64,000 bases of DNA. Source: CBDAPE01 sp965198325 (GTDB lineage Bacteria; Pseudomonadota; Alphaproteobacteria; UBA828; JAPUJA01). The position numbers and the translations under genes were made by a program. Below are positions 8,651-18,437 of this stretch, piece by piece. The stretch lies in contig CBDAPE010000019.1 of the NCBI GenBank assembly GCA_965198325.1, forward strand, positions 1-64,000, given 5' to 3'. The notes under the pieces were generated by a model. The model had not been told where the DNA came from. It ran no database searches and worked only from the letters and a program-made list of their open reading frames with translations. Within the stretch, counting starts at the first letter, position 1. The number at the start of each line of letters is the position of its first letter.

Positions 8651-9224
8651 ATGGTCCAAATGGGTTTTTTCGACATTGCGAAGCGGTATGCGGGCCTGGA
8701 TGCCAAGAACGATCCGTTGGCGAGGATCGACGAGGTGGTTCTGTGGGCAGCCTTTCGTCCGCGTCTGGAGACTGTGTGGCGCCGGCGGCCTGAGGAGCGG
8801 AAGTCGCCGGCGGGCCGGAAGCCTTGGGACGCTGTTGTGATGTTCAAGGCGATCGTTCTCTGCGAGCTTTACAACCTGTCGGACGAGCAGGTGGAATACC
8901 AGCTTCGGGATCGTCTTTCGTTCATGCGGTTCTTGGGTCTGGGTCTCGAGGACAAGGTCCCCGACGCCAAGACGGTGTGGCTTTATCGGGAACAACTGGC
9001 GCGGGCGGGCGTGATCGAGACGTTGTTCGAGGATTTCGACGGCTATCTGGAGCAGCAGGGCTACCTGGCGATGGGCGGCCAGATCATCGACGCTTCCATC
9101 GTGCCGGCGCCCACGCAGCGCAACAGCCGGGACGATAACGCGCGGATCAAGGAAGGCGAGACGCCCGAGGGCTGGGAGACCCAGCCGGCCAAGCGGTCCC
9201 AGAAGGACACGGACGCGCGGTGGT
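8651..9224 (+). pseudogene. IS5-family transposase, 3' truncated
   Basis: N-terminal ~190 residues of an IS5-group transposase: GFFDIAKRYAGLDAKNDPLARI, FRPRLETVWRR, LYNLSDEQVEYQLRDRLSFMRFLGL (DUF772-type N-terminal domain), then VPDAKTVWLYREQL and GGQIIDASIVPAPTQRN (first catalytic Asp). Similarity stops after QKDTDARW, where unrelated sequence begins; the remaining catalytic residues are missing although the frame stays open to 9397. A GGGAG ribosome-binding site precedes the ATG at 8651. Confidence 0.85.
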
Positions 9225-9491
9225 GGGCGCAGTCTGCCGCGAACCTGTCTCCGTGCAGGGCGTCAGAAGTCTTGGCACTGGCGAATCCAAGTGGGACCAA
9301 GTGGGACAGAGGTAACAGAATCAAGGGGTTGAGCGAGGCGATTCCTGGCGTGAAGCGGGCGACGGGCGCGGTGGAAAGTCTTGGCACTCGGCGCTGATAA
9401 CGGGGCGTGAAACGGCGATTTACCGGCTGTTTACGCTAGAAGAAATGCGGGCGATCGAGGGCTCTAAAAATCCGGCAAAATTTGGTGCGAT

Positions 9492-9836
9492 TCAGTCGGC
9501 AAAATCTTCGCCGTGATTCTCGCCGTCACTCGGGGACGGAATAATCAGCCCATCGAAAACGGCGGGCAAGGTTTCGCGGAGCGGCGGATGCTGAATCGGC
9601 CAGTACTCGTCCGCGAGCAGGGTCAGGAATTCAACCGGGTCGTGGGCCGGATCTACCAGGTCCCACATTCCCCACGGGCCGCCGATCGTGACCGGCTTGG
9701 GCGCATCGAACCGCTCCCGGATGTGAGCGACGTCCTTATGGTCGCCGGCGACGGTCCCGGCCTCGTCATCCCAGATGATCGTGCGCGGCTCGTCGCCGCG
9801 CATCCGATCCGGCATTGTAATTCGGTGCGTAGCCAT
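9492..9836 (-). CDS. Hypothetical protein, 114 residues
   Basis: Not recognised. An acidic protein (MATHRITMPDRM... ending SDGENHGEDFAD) with a WDDEAGTVAGDHKDVAHIRERFD stretch and a Pro/Trp-rich middle (IGGPWGMWDLVDPAHDP). No signal peptide or membrane segment. Its ATG overlaps the stop of the upstream gene by 4 bases (ATGA), so the two are probably one translational unit, itself coupled to the bactofilin gene. It could be an immunity-like or phage-derived small protein; nothing in the sequence decides this. Confidence 0.5.
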   Translation of the reverse strand: MATHRITMPDRMRGDEPRTIIWDDEAGTVAGDHKDVAHIRERFDAPKPVTIGGPWGMWDLVDPAHDPVEFLTLLADEYWPIQHPPLRETLPAVFDGLIIPSPSDGENHGEDFAD

Positions 9837-10362
9837 CAGGGGTCGAAGTGGTAAAGCACGCCGATGAGCAGATCAAGCAATTCCGGATCGTAGCGAGCAA
9901 AATCCGTCAGCCGCTCTTTGTCGTGGAGAGGGTAGAAAAGAGTTTGAACCGCCATAGTCAGGACCTCTAGCGGCGCGTCTGTATCGTCATATTCGCGGCC
10001 AAAATAGGCCTCGATGTATTGGTCCCTTCGGCCTGTCTCCTCCGGTATCCAGGAATACAGGGCCTCTTTCGGCTCGCCTGCCGTGCACCGCCGGTGAAGG
10101 TCAACGAAAAGCTGGTTTAGTGCCGAGCATCGCCGCACCGAATCTTCCCTTGCCCAGTCTGGCGAGGAGTTCATTATACCGTCCCGCCGCCGGCGAAAGG
10201 AATTGCTCCAGCGTCCGGTCATCGCCCATGCCGCGACCCCGTTCCGCCACGGCGGAGAGCCAAACCCCGGGGCCGGGCGCCAGGGGCGCGAGTGCGGCGG
10301 CCGACAGATAGCCGTCGAGCCATGCCGGCGGAGCACTCGTCCAGAGGTCTCCTTGCGGTCAT
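9836..10362 (-). pseudogene. Unknown protein with UPF0149-like N-terminal half, frame-disrupted
   Basis: Two frames together read like one protein. Upstream: APPAWLDGYLSAAALAPL, GVWLSAVAERGRG, AGRYNELLARLGK, AAMLGTKPAF, resembling UPF0149/YecA-type proteins. Downstream, in another frame: LFVDLHRRCTAGEPKEALYSW, RRDQYIEAYFGREYDDTDAPL, ARYDPELLDLLIGVLYHFDP. The switch lies near 10130. An ATG at 10362 overlaps the bactofilin stop (ATGA) but is out of frame with the upstream piece, so a second indel may exist. Either a decayed gene or sequence error. The UPF0149 resemblance is weak and by eye only. Confidence 0.45.
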
Positions 10363-10985
10363 GTCTCCGACGCGCCCGGTTTCGTTAATCCGCCCGTGCC
10401 GTCTCCGTTGTCCACCCCAAGCTCGTGTTCCTCCGCCCGCCGGGCCTCGACGGCGACGGCGATCTCTGTGGCGTGCCCGTCGCCCGCCGCAAGCTGGCCC
10501 GAGACTTCCCCGCCCGGCTCGATCTCGATCTCGCCGTAAAAGATCTCACCGTCGATCTTGCCGCCGGCGCGCACGATGAGCCGCCGACGCACGACGAGCT
10601 TGCCCGAAAACTCACCCGAGATGTCCGCGTCCTCGACTTCCACCAAGCCCGAGAACCAACCGCCTCGTGCGATCTGGATCTCGCGCCCGTTTTGCAGGTT
10701 GGCGTCGACCGTGCCCTCGACCACGAGCAGATCGCAGGTCGCGATCTCACCTGACATCTCGGTGTCCCTGCCCACGCTCAGGCGCGTGTTCTCCGAACAC
10801 GAGACGGCGCCGTCCCCGGCGGGCCGGGAGATCCCGGGCATGCCGGGCAGCCCCGGTGCCGGAGGCTTGGAGGTGGCCGGGGTCGGCTCGTAAGCCGGCT
10901 CGGCCGCGCTCTTGGGATCGTCGTTGCCGGGCGCCGTTTCCGGCGCGGGTTTGGCGCTCTCCTCGTCTTTCTTGCGGTCGAGCAT
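10359..10985 (-). CDS. Bactofilin-family cytoskeletal protein
   Basis: 208 residues. Bactofilins self-assemble into nucleotide-independent filaments that localise cell-wall or envelope proteins. Seen: a disordered Pro/Lys/Glu-rich N-terminal region (residues 1-60) and a beta-helix core of short repeats (MSGEIATCDLLVVEGTVDANLQ, ARGGWFSGLVEVEDADISGEFSG, VRAGGKIDGEIFYGEIEIEPGG), the DUF583 pattern. A charged tail follows. The ATG at 10985 has an AAAGGA ribosome-binding site. Its stop codon overlaps an ATG, suggesting an operon with the two unknown genes downstream on the same strand. It may be cargo of the surrounding mobile region rather than a housekeeping gene. Confidence 0.85.
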   Translation of the reverse strand: MLDRKKDEESAKPAPETAPGNDDPKSAAEPAYEPTPATSKPPAPGLPGMPGISRPAGDGAVSCSENTRLSVGRDTEMSGEIATCDLLVVEGTVDANLQNGREIQIARGGWFSGLVEVEDADISGEFSGKLVVRRRLIVRAGGKIDGEIFYGEIEIEPGGEVSGQLAAGDGHATEIAVAVEARRAEEHELGVDNGDGTGGLTKPGASET

Positions 10986-11171
10986 CGTCTTCGTCCTTTC
11001 GCTTCGCCATCGCGGGTCTGGAACGTGTCTCGGGATCCGAAGGGCTATAGGCCCTCCTATAGATTTCATCCGGCGTAGAAGTCCAGGCCTTTCCGGGTGA
11101 TGCCGATAGTGTTGGTGGCCTGCACACGATCCTGCTTTACGAAGTTCATCTCGGGCTTTCGCAGTCGCGCC

Positions 11172-11240
11172 ATGCAACAGCTCAAGATCATCGCGCCTCG
11201 TCATCAACTGAACGTTCTTCGGCGCAACCAGAGAAGCCAG
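11172..11240 (+). pseudogene. Short integrase-core transposase fragment
   Basis: A ~23-residue stretch reading MQQLKIIAPRHQLNVLRRNQ matches the ALRHQLNVLRR signature near the N terminus of a common integrase-catalytic-region transposase family. Nothing else of that gene remains, since the partial IS21 copy begins at about 11299. It lies in the otherwise gene-free 10986-11298 interval between the bactofilin start and the IS21 copy. Confidence 0.45.
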
Positions 11241-11298
11241 TCGCTGGAGCGTCCAAAATACCTGGGTTTCTGCGCCGGATGGGATTAATGGAAGGGAC

Positions 11299-12382
11299 AG
11301 GTACTGTGCCGCATCGAGCGGCGGCCGCCCCGGTTCAACCTCGAGGTCTATCCGTACCTGCCGCGCGCCCGGGTCGCGACGACGTCTGCCAAGTCGTATA
11401 TGAGCCTGCTGCCGGGGCTCCGTGCATGACCGACGCACCACAGCTGCTGCTCGCCCACCACCTCAAGACGCTCAAGCTTCCGACCTTCCTGCGAGAGTAC
11501 GACAAGATCGCCCGGCAGTGCGCCTCTGAAGGCGTCGACCACGTTCGCTATCTCTTGCGTCTGGCCGAGCTTGAGCTGATCGACCGCGAGCGCCGCATGG
11601 TCGAGCGGCGGATCAAGGCGGCGCGCTTCCCCGTGATCAAGAGCCTCGATAGCCTTCGACTTCAAGGTCATCCCTTCGCTCAACAAGACGCTGGTCCTGG
11701 AGCTCGCCCGCTGCGCGTACATCGAGCGCCGCGAGAACCTCATCGCGCTCGGCAACAGCGGCACCGGCAAGACCCACATCGCCCTCGGTCTCGGCTTGGC
11801 GGCCTGCCAGAAGGGCCTCTCGGTCGGCTTCATCACCGCCGCTGCCCTGGTCCACGAGCTCATCGAGGCCCGCGATGACAAGCAGCTGCTGAGGTTCCAG
11901 AAGAAGCTCGCCACCTACAAGCTTCTGATCATCGACGAGCTCGGCTTCGTGCCGCTGTCCAAGACCGGAGCCGAACTCCTGTTCGAGGTGTTCAGCCAAC
12001 GCTACGAGCGCGGCGCGACCCTGGTCACCACCAACCTGCCGTTCGACGAATGGACCGAGGTGTTCGGCTCCGAACGCCTGACCGGCGCGCTGCTCGACCG
12101 CCTCACCCATCACGTCAACATCCTCGAGATGAACGGCGACAGCTATCGGCTCAACCAGAGCCGCAGGCGTCAAACCCCGACGGCGAACTGAACCGACCAC
12201 CCAGCCCTCGCTTGACTCCGTGGGCCCACAGGTCCCTCCCGCGCGCGCCGCCGCGTCGGCCTGTTGAGGGCACGCCGCGTCGCACGCGGGGCCCGCCCAT
12301 GGACTACGGGGACAAGCCCGCAGCCGCCAAGCGGTCCCTTCTTACACCACCACGGTGGTCCCTTTTTGCTCCGCCATTGACA
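11299..12382 (+). mobile_element. Partial IS21-family element (copy 2)
   Basis: Sequence matching copy 1 starts near GGTACTGTGCCGCATCGAG, deep in the 3' end of istA, and runs to the same terminal TGACA tip at 12382. The first ~1.5 kb of the element (left tip and most of istA) is missing. The remaining istA tail (~43 codons) leads into an istB copy with a frameshift. The junction at 11299 lies beside an unrelated transposase fragment, so the truncation probably came from recombination between mobile elements. Confidence 0.88.
11426..12191 (+). pseudogene. istB: istB copy with one-base frameshift
   Basis: Starts ATGACCGACGCACC and reads as IstB up to VIKSLDS. One extra C near 11650 (GATAGCCTTCGA against GATAGCTTCGA in the other copies) then shifts the frame. 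The second frame carries Walker A, Walker B (LLIIDELGFVP) and the normal C terminus RRRQTPTAN. A full-length product would need frameshifting, so the gene is scored as broken. Confidence 0.88.
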
Positions 12383-12570
12383 CCTGACGCTCGGGCTCCG
12401 GGGCACACAATATGGAGACGCGCTTGATATTAACAATACAATCCTCCAGAATTTGCAACGAAATAAAATTAATTGAATAGTAGGAAAAATTCCTGATTTA
12501 TAGACTCGTTCCATTGATTCCCGATGGGAATCACTATCTAGCTGTATTTAAGAGATAAATTAGACGAGCG

Positions 12571-13215
12571 TTAGCTCTCTCTATCGCTCGGATAGGTGAT
12601 AACGGAGATAAATCGGATCGGCAGTTCGACCAGTCGTTCCGGTCCATGAGGTGCCTCGCCGTCGAAGAACAGGGAGTCGCCCGATTCCATTTCGTACACG
12701 ATCCCGTTATGGAGATAGTTCATCCGGCCGTCGACGATGTGGATGAATTCATGCCCTGTATGTTGAAAAGACGGAAACGTCGTCGTTTGCTCTTCGATCA
12801 CGATCAAATAGGGCTCGACCGCGATCTTCCGATCGATGGAATGACCCAGCAGGTGGTATTGATGACCGTTTCGCGTGCCCCGCCGTTCGATCCGTAAGCC
12901 CTGCCCCGCTTTAACGAACGTCGCATCCTTCTGGTCTTCGTATTTCTGAAAGAAAGCGCTCACTGAGACGTTGAGTGCCCCGGCCAGCGCCTGAAGCGTT
13001 GCCAGTGACGGCGAGGTCAGACCATTCTCGATTTTGGAGAGCATTCCCGACGAAAGGCCGGCGACTTTGGCCAACTCAATAACCGTCATATCGAGTTGCT
13101 TGCGCATACGGCGAACCTCCCGACCGATTGCCTTTTCAAGCGTCGCGTGTTTCCCCTCCTTCAAACCGTGAGGGTCCTGAAAATGGGTGTTGTCGGGAAT
13201 TTCGCTTCTAGCCAT
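12571..13215 (-). CDS. XRE-family regulator with C-terminal cupin domain
   Basis: 214 residues. Residues ~25-85 form a helix-turn-helix of the XRE type (GREVRRMRKQLDMTVIELAKVAGLSSGMLSKIENGLTSPS is the core). Residues ~130-205 form a cupin (HTGHEFIHIVDGRMNYLHNG, YEMESGDSLFFDGEAPHGPERL) that would bind a small effector. Such regulators usually control metabolic or transport genes beside them. It is divergent from the O-methyltransferase/hemA genes with 134 bases between starts, so it probably regulates that intergenic region. The 188 bases downstream (12383-12570) are AT-rich and hold no gene. Confidence 0.88.
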   Translation of the reverse strand: MARSEIPDNTHFQDPHGLKEGKHATLEKAIGREVRRMRKQLDMTVIELAKVAGLSSGMLSKIENGLTSPSLATLQALAGALNVSVSAFFQKYEDQKDATFVKAGQGLRIERRGTRNGHQYHLLGHSIDRKIAVEPYLIVIEEQTTTFPSFQHTGHEFIHIVDGRMNYLHNGIVYEMESGDSLFFDGEAPHGPERLVELPIRFISVITYPSDRES

Positions 13216-13349
13216 TACGCGAACTGCCTGATGGTCATGGACTCGACTCGTGAGCGGAACAAATCTACCAATTAACCTGTCCCGGGGACAAACATTGTTT
13301 ACTGTCATGAAACGTACCCGTTGGGATACCCAATTCACGGGAGGGTCGC

Positions 13350-14009
13350 TTGTCGAAATATACGAAACTCGATGACTCCTTATATGAATACGTGATCAGT
13401 GAATCGGTCAGAGAATCGGAGCTCCTCGCCCGGCTCAGGATCGAGACCGAAAGCGATCCTATGGCCCGCATGCAAATTTCGCCCGACGAGGGTCAGTTTC
13501 TGGCTTTCCTCTGCCGCTTAATTGGGGCCCGCCGTACACTCGAGGTCGGTGTCTTCACCGGTTACAGTTCGCTTTCGGTCGCCGTCGCCCTTCCTGACGA
13601 CGGTCAGATTATCGCTATGGATGTCAGCGAGGAATGGACGTCCGTGGCCCGCCGCTATTGGGCCGAAGCGGGTGTCGCCGGCAAGATCGATCTTCGCCTC
13701 CGGCCGGCCTTGGATACGCTCGATGCCGTGCTCGAACATGAAGGCCCCGACCGGTTCGATTTTGCCTTTATCGACGCCGATAAGGAAAATTACGACGGCT
13801 ATTATGAGCGCTGTCTGTTACTGATTCGTCCGGGCGGAGTGATCGCGATCGACAACGTCCTGTGGGCGGGCCGGGTAATCGATTCGAGCGCCGATGATGC
13901 CGACACCGAAGCGATCCGCGCGCTGAACAGGAAGCTCAAAGACGACGATCGGATCGATTTGAGCCTGATAACGGTCTCCGACGGCATCACACTCGCGCGA
14001 AAACGTTAG
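13350..14009 (+). CDS. Class I SAM-dependent O-methyltransferase
   Basis: 219 residues, starting at TTG 13350 behind a strong GGGAGGG ribosome-binding site. Caffeoyl-CoA/catechol O-methyltransferase family: LEVGVFTGYSSLSVAVAL is the SAM motif I (residues ~65-82), AMDVSEEW motif post-I, DFAFIDADKENYDGYYE the metal/substrate segment, and GGVIAIDNVLWAGRVID the following strand. It methylates a hydroxyl group on a small or phenolic substrate, identity unknown. It lies upstream of hemA in the same direction, 297 bases apart, and is divergent from the XRE-cupin regulator. Confidence 0.88.
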   Translation: MSKYTKLDDSLYEYVISESVRESELLARLRIETESDPMARMQISPDEGQFLAFLCRLIGARRTLEVGVFTGYSSLSVAVALPDDGQIIAMDVSEEWTSVARRYWAEAGVAGKIDLRLRPALDTLDAVLEHEGPDRFDFAFIDADKENYDGYYERCLLLIRPGGVIAIDNVLWAGRVIDSSADDADTEAIRALNRKLKDDDRIDLSLITVSDGITLARKR

Positions 14010-14306
14010 GGCAAAAGCGCAGGAATCCCCGTTCCGCTGACGATGAATCGAGGTGACTCGCGAAATTTTCGAAAGTTGACGGACATCACTTTCCGACGAC
14101 GGCATGGCTGGTAGCAATGACGGTGCGGACAGGCTCGATGCCGCGGCGGGCAACAGATTGCTAATCAGGCCCGAAAAATTACGATTCGAATTGTCTGGGT
14201 TGGAGTTTCGCGGCAGAACAGACACCCGTCAGGCAGACGGAAAACGGTTTGAGAATTTTGACCTCGCGGGATAGCATCTTCCGTGTCCGATCTGCCAGGG
14301 GACAGT

Positions 14307-15518
14307 ATGGATTATAACGCGTTTTTTGCCGAGACCATCGAAGATCTCAAGGCCGAGGGCCGCTACCGCGTCTTCGCGGAACTCTCCCGACATGCGGGCA
14401 GTTTTCCGAACGCGACACGTCATAGCTACTCCGGCGAACGGCCGGTTACCGTTTGGTGCAGCAATGATTACCTCGGTATGGGACAGCACCCAGACGTGCT
14501 GGCCGCGATGTCCGATGCAATTGGGTCGCTCGGCGCTGGCGCCGGCGGCACTCGGAATATTTCCGGCACGACCCATCCCCTCGTTCAACTCGAGCAGGAG
14601 CTTGCCGGTCTGCACGGCAAGGAATCCGCTCTAGTCTTTACCTCAGGGTTCGTCTCGAACGAGGCAGCGATCGGCACGATTGCCAGTCTGCTGCCCGACT
14701 GCATCATATTCTCGGACGCGCTAAACCATGCTTCCATGATTCAGGGTGTTCGCGCGAGCCGCGCCCAGAAGCGAATCTTCCGGCATAACGATCCCGACGA
14801 CCTCGAGCGCCTGTTGCGGGCGGCTGATCCCGAAATGCCGAAACTCATTGCCTTCGAATCCGTCTATTCAATGGACGGTGACGTGGCGCCGATCGGGGCG
14901 TTCTGCGATCTCGCCGATGCTTATGGCGCGATGACCTACCTCGACGAAGTCCACGCCGTCGGTCTGTATGGCGAGCACGGGGGTGGCATATCCGAGCGCA
15001 TTGGCCTCGCAGACCGGCTCACCGTTATCGAAGGGACGCTCGCCAAGGCTTTTGGTGTCATGGGCGGCTATGTCGCGGGCTCCGAAGCGCTGGTCGATGT
15101 CATTCGCAGCTTTGCGCCGGGATTTATCTTCACCACGGCTCTACCGCCGGCGATCGCCGCGGGTGCTTTGGCCAGCGTTCGCCATCTGAAGACGAGTGGC
15201 GTCGAACGCGAGCGCCATCAGGAGCGCGCCGCCACCTGCAAACATCGGCTGATCGAGGCCGGCCTTCCGGTCATGCCGTCCGAAACTCATATCGTGCCTG
15301 TATTTGTGGGCGACCCGGTGCTGTGCAAGCAGGCGACCGATCTTTTGCTGGACGTGCACGACATCTACATCCAGCCGATCAACTACCCAACCGTACCACG
15401 CGGCACCGAGCGGCTGCGCCTTACTCCAAGCCCGCTTCACACCGACGTGATGATGGACAAGCTTGTCGAGGCATTGCGCGACGTATGGGTCCGACTGGAA
15501 CTTGAGCTCGCCGCTTAG
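14307..15518 (+). CDS. hemA: 5-aminolevulinate synthase
   Basis: 403 residues. A PLP-dependent alpha-oxoamine synthase that condenses glycine and succinyl-CoA to 5-aminolevulinate, the first step of the C4 tetrapyrrole pathway used by alphaproteobacteria. Seen: MDYNAFFAETIEDLKAEGRYR at the N terminus, WCSNDYLGMGQHP, GAGGTRNISGTTHPLVQLE, FESVYSMDGDVAPI, YLDEVHAVGLYG, and the Schiff-base lysine in EGTLAKAFGVMGGY. ATG 14307 with AGGGGAC upstream is preferred over the in-frame GTG at 14283. The 273 bases upstream hold no gene. A second hemA copy elsewhere cannot be excluded. Confidence 0.95.
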   Translation: MDYNAFFAETIEDLKAEGRYRVFAELSRHAGSFPNATRHSYSGERPVTVWCSNDYLGMGQHPDVLAAMSDAIGSLGAGAGGTRNISGTTHPLVQLEQELAGLHGKESALVFTSGFVSNEAAIGTIASLLPDCIIFSDALNHASMIQGVRASRAQKRIFRHNDPDDLERLLRAADPEMPKLIAFESVYSMDGDVAPIGAFCDLADAYGAMTYLDEVHAVGLYGEHGGGISERIGLADRLTVIEGTLAKAFGVMGGYVAGSEALVDVIRSFAPGFIFTTALPPAIAAGALASVRHLKTSGVERERHQERAATCKHRLIEAGLPVMPSETHIVPVFVGDPVLCKQATDLLLDVHDIYIQPINYPTVPRGTERLRLTPSPLHTDVMMDKLVEALRDVWVRLELELAA

Positions 15519-15555
15519 AACGATTTTCCGCCAAACCTGCGAAAACTGTGTTGTT

Positions 15556-16421
15556 CTAGCCGCGACCGGAATTCGGCGTGTGGTTTGCCTTGAAATCTTC
15601 GACGACGCTATGTACGCATCTGAACTCCACACCGTCCTTGGCACCGATGTGGTCGATCAACCCTTCGAGCATCGTCATGCGCGCGCCGCGGCCGATGACC
15701 TGCGGGTGGAAGGTTGCGGTGAACACGCCGCCGGGCACATGCTCATACATGTAATCGAAATCCGCTGACCACATCTCGAGCGCCGCCGCTGGCGATGAAA
15801 GTCCGATCGTCGGTTGAGGCTCGAACACGACCTCGAAATACGGCCAGTCGTCGAGGCTCCATGAGACTGGGATTTCCACAAGCTCGATTTCCTGGCCGAA
15901 TCGATAGCCCTCGTCCGGGTTTGGATCGTCACCCAGACGACAGAAATACGGCTCGAAGTCGGTGGCCATCAGACTGCTGTCGTAGGCAAAGCCGAATTCC
16001 TGAAGCAGTGCAAGCTATTCGGGCTCAGATCCCACGCGGGCGAACGGTATCCGCTGGGTTCGCGACCGACGGCTCCGACAATAGTTTCGAGGCCCCGTTC
16101 CAGCTCCAGTTTCTCCTCATCGCGGCTGAGCGTGACCGGCGTGGCATGCCGATAGCCGTGGTGACCGATTTCGTGGCCTTCGTCGGCGATACGCGCGACC
16201 AGGTCTGGCCAGGATTTGATCGTATGACCCGGTATGTAGAACGTCGCTGGAATGGCGCGACGCGCGAGTAAGTCGAGAATTCGCGGAACGGCGACACGCC
16301 CGGCGAACTCTCCCTTCGACATATGGGTCGGCGAGCTGAAGCCGTATTCGTGCAGCCAGACAGAGAACGAGTCGAAATCGAATGTCAGACAGGCGAAACA
16401 GTTATTCTGAGATTTGGCCAT
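15556..16421 (-). pseudogene. Polysaccharide deacetylase (NodB homology), frameshifted
   Basis: The first frame gives CLTFDFDSFSVWLHE (metal-binding Asp region), PRILDLLARRAIPATFYIPGHT, GHEIGHHGYRHATP (zinc-binding His motif) and GYRSPAWDLSPNS, then stops. The second frame continues LLQEFGFAYDSSLMATDFEPYF to a normal C-terminal segment (YMYEHVPGGVFTATFHPQVIGRG). One lost base near 16010 explains both. Homologues deacylate peptidoglycan, chitin-type or allantoin-like substrates; this subfamily (~288 residues restored) resembles peptidoglycan deacetylase/PuuE-like proteins. Either a recent pseudogene or a sequencing indel. Confidence 0.8.
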
Positions 16422-16504
16422 GAGGCGCTGGTCTCCTTTCTTGGTCGACCGAGACCGCTGAACGCGAGATCGCAGATCTCCCGGGCCACGATTCGATCGG
16501 TCTT

Positions 16505-18045
16505 TCAGACGGGCACTGTATCCAGCCGAGCATTCGCTACCTTTTCGACGGCATCGATGCCACGCGAAGTGTCGAGTTCATTCCAGGTCACCTTGCCGAC
16601 ATCGTAGTCCCGCTGACGCGCAAGCGCGGCAACATTCGCATCCGACGCGTCTCCTTGGCGACCCTCAATTCGCTCGACCAGCACATCGGCTGGGGCCGTC
16701 AACCAAAGCCCGGTAAATGTCACACCCACATCGACCGCGACACCCTCGATCTCGAAGCGCTCGACGGGCCGCGCGTAGACTGCATCGGCGACAACGGCAT
16801 ATCCAGCGGCGAGTGCCGTAGCGGCTCTGCTCAAAATGGCGTTATAGACCTGGGCCGAATCCTCCGCCCGGAACGCATCGGGTTCGAGCCTCGTGTCAGG
16901 TGAAACGCCCATAAGCTCCTTTCGGATCATGTCGCTGCGCAGGATTACGGCCCCAGGAGCGCAGCCAAGATGGGGCGCCAAGCGCGATGGGCCAAGGTCG
17001 ACTTTCTGCTTCCTGACAGCCCTCCTACGGCGACCAGACGGGCCGGTGCGGGCGCGGCGAGCCGTCCAGCCGCCGCCAGATAGCCCCGCGCGGTCTGCTC
17101 GGTGGCCGCTGCTTTCAAAGGATCATCATCGGTCCGCGCTGCGAGGGCCAGAACCATCGCCCGCACGCCCGCGCGGCAGCCCAGGAAAAGCGGCATCAAC
17201 GCCATACCGCCCACGTCTCCGGTGCGGCCGAAATATTCGTTGAGCAATCGATTTGCCAGATCGCGCGCACCATGATGCCAGAGGTCCATCACGGGAAACG
17301 CCACGTCGTAGAGCAGATCGATGCAGGCAAGATCATCGTTGAATTCGATACAGTCGAACAGCGTCGCCCGACCGTCGACGAGGCAGATATTGGCGAGGTG
17401 CAGGTCACCATGGCACTGGCGGACAAACCCCGTTTCGCGGCGGCTCTCCAGTAGGGCCTGGCTCTTAATGCGACTGCGTCTCAGTCGACCGATCAGACGA
17501 TCCACCGAAGCGGAATCGAAGACCTCTGTCGCGAGCCCCGCCTCGAGTTGGTCGGTCAGCGCTGCCATGTCTGGCGCGCCACCCCTTTCCGGGCAGGCCG
17601 CCGCACGATCGTGAAGCTTGACGATTTCAGTGGCGAGCTGTTCCATTTCGACGCCGCCAAGCCGACCCGCGCGGACCTGCCGGTTGAACAGACTGGCCTG
17701 ATCGAAGCGGACCATCTCGACCAGCCAGTCGAGCACCGCGCCCACCCCGTCGATTGCAAGGCTGCTGTCGGCCTCCCGGGTAACGGCCCGCACTCCGAGA
17801 TAGAGCGCCGGGGCTGTCCGGCGGTTGAGCCGAACCTCGGCGTCGCAGGCTGCGCGCCGCAAGTCCACCGTCGAAAAATCAACGAAATCGAAGCATACCG
17901 CACGCTTGAGCTTGTAGACCCGGTCGCCCGCCAAAAAAACGATGGAGATGTGGGTATCGATCCGCTCGACGGGTCCCTCAAAGCCCGAAAACGCATCGCC
18001 TTCGGTGAGGTACCGGATAACTTCGGCCTGATCGTCAGCTGTCAC
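16505..18045 (-). pseudogene. APH-type kinase fused to P-loop ATPase, frameshifted
   Basis: The N-terminal ~330 residues are aminoglycoside-phosphotransferase-like: YKLKRAVCFDFVDF, then the Brenner-type CHGDLHLANICLVDG and LFDCIEFNDDLACIDLLYD. A P-loop kinase domain follows, beginning VAVGGLSGSRKSTLAH. The frame breaks near 16980; the other frame continues APHLGCAPGAVILRSDMIRKEL to LDTSRGIDAVEKV. Intact homologues are ~500-residue proteins of unknown substrate. The P-loop reads GLSGSRKST where GLSGSGKST is expected, so a Gly-to-Arg change accompanies the frameshift, which argues for real decay rather than error alone. Confidence 0.8.
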
Positions 18046-18202
18046 CGCATCCTGTCGCGGTCCGTTTTCGCCGCGCCCCTCAGACCCTGCCGGGCCGGTC
18101 CAACCACCTGCTAGACCGTGTTCAGGGGAATCCGGAGATAGGTCACCCCGTTATCCCTTGGCGGCGGGAAAAGGCCGACAAGGAGAATCACTTGCACGGC
18201 GG

Positions 18203-18391
18203 TCAACAGCATAGGCGATGCCCTGAGCGCGCGGCACCGATATCGAAATCGAGCACTGGATCGATCACCGCGCAGCACGCGGATTCTGAATCGGCAGCGA
18301 CGTATGAATAGGTGCACGAACTCGCGTGAAAGAAGGGCTCGATACGGGGGGTGCTCACGGTCGGCCTCGAGTCATGATTCTCGGCCTCCAT
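18203..18391 (-). pseudogene. MBL-fold hydrolase, N-terminal fragment
   Basis: 62 codons starting ATG 18391. PRIEPFFHASSCTYSYVAAD followed by CAVIDPVLDFDIGAAR matches the N terminus of metallo-beta-lactamase-fold persulfide dioxygenase/hydrolase-like proteins. The frame ends at 18203, before any metal-binding HxHxDH motif, and no continuation was found. Only remnant in the 392-base interval 18046-18437 between the broken APH/ATPase gene and the cation transporter. Confidence 0.55.
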
Positions 18392-18437
18392 CTTAATAGT
18401 CTCCCGGGCCGGTGTACCCCCTGAATCGACCCGTGCA

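Noticed and set aside
10986..11160. Short minus-strand frame upstream of the bactofilin start (MARLRKPEMNF...)
   Set aside because: Only 35 codons, with no similarity recognised and no ribosome-binding site; lies in DNA shared with transposase debris.
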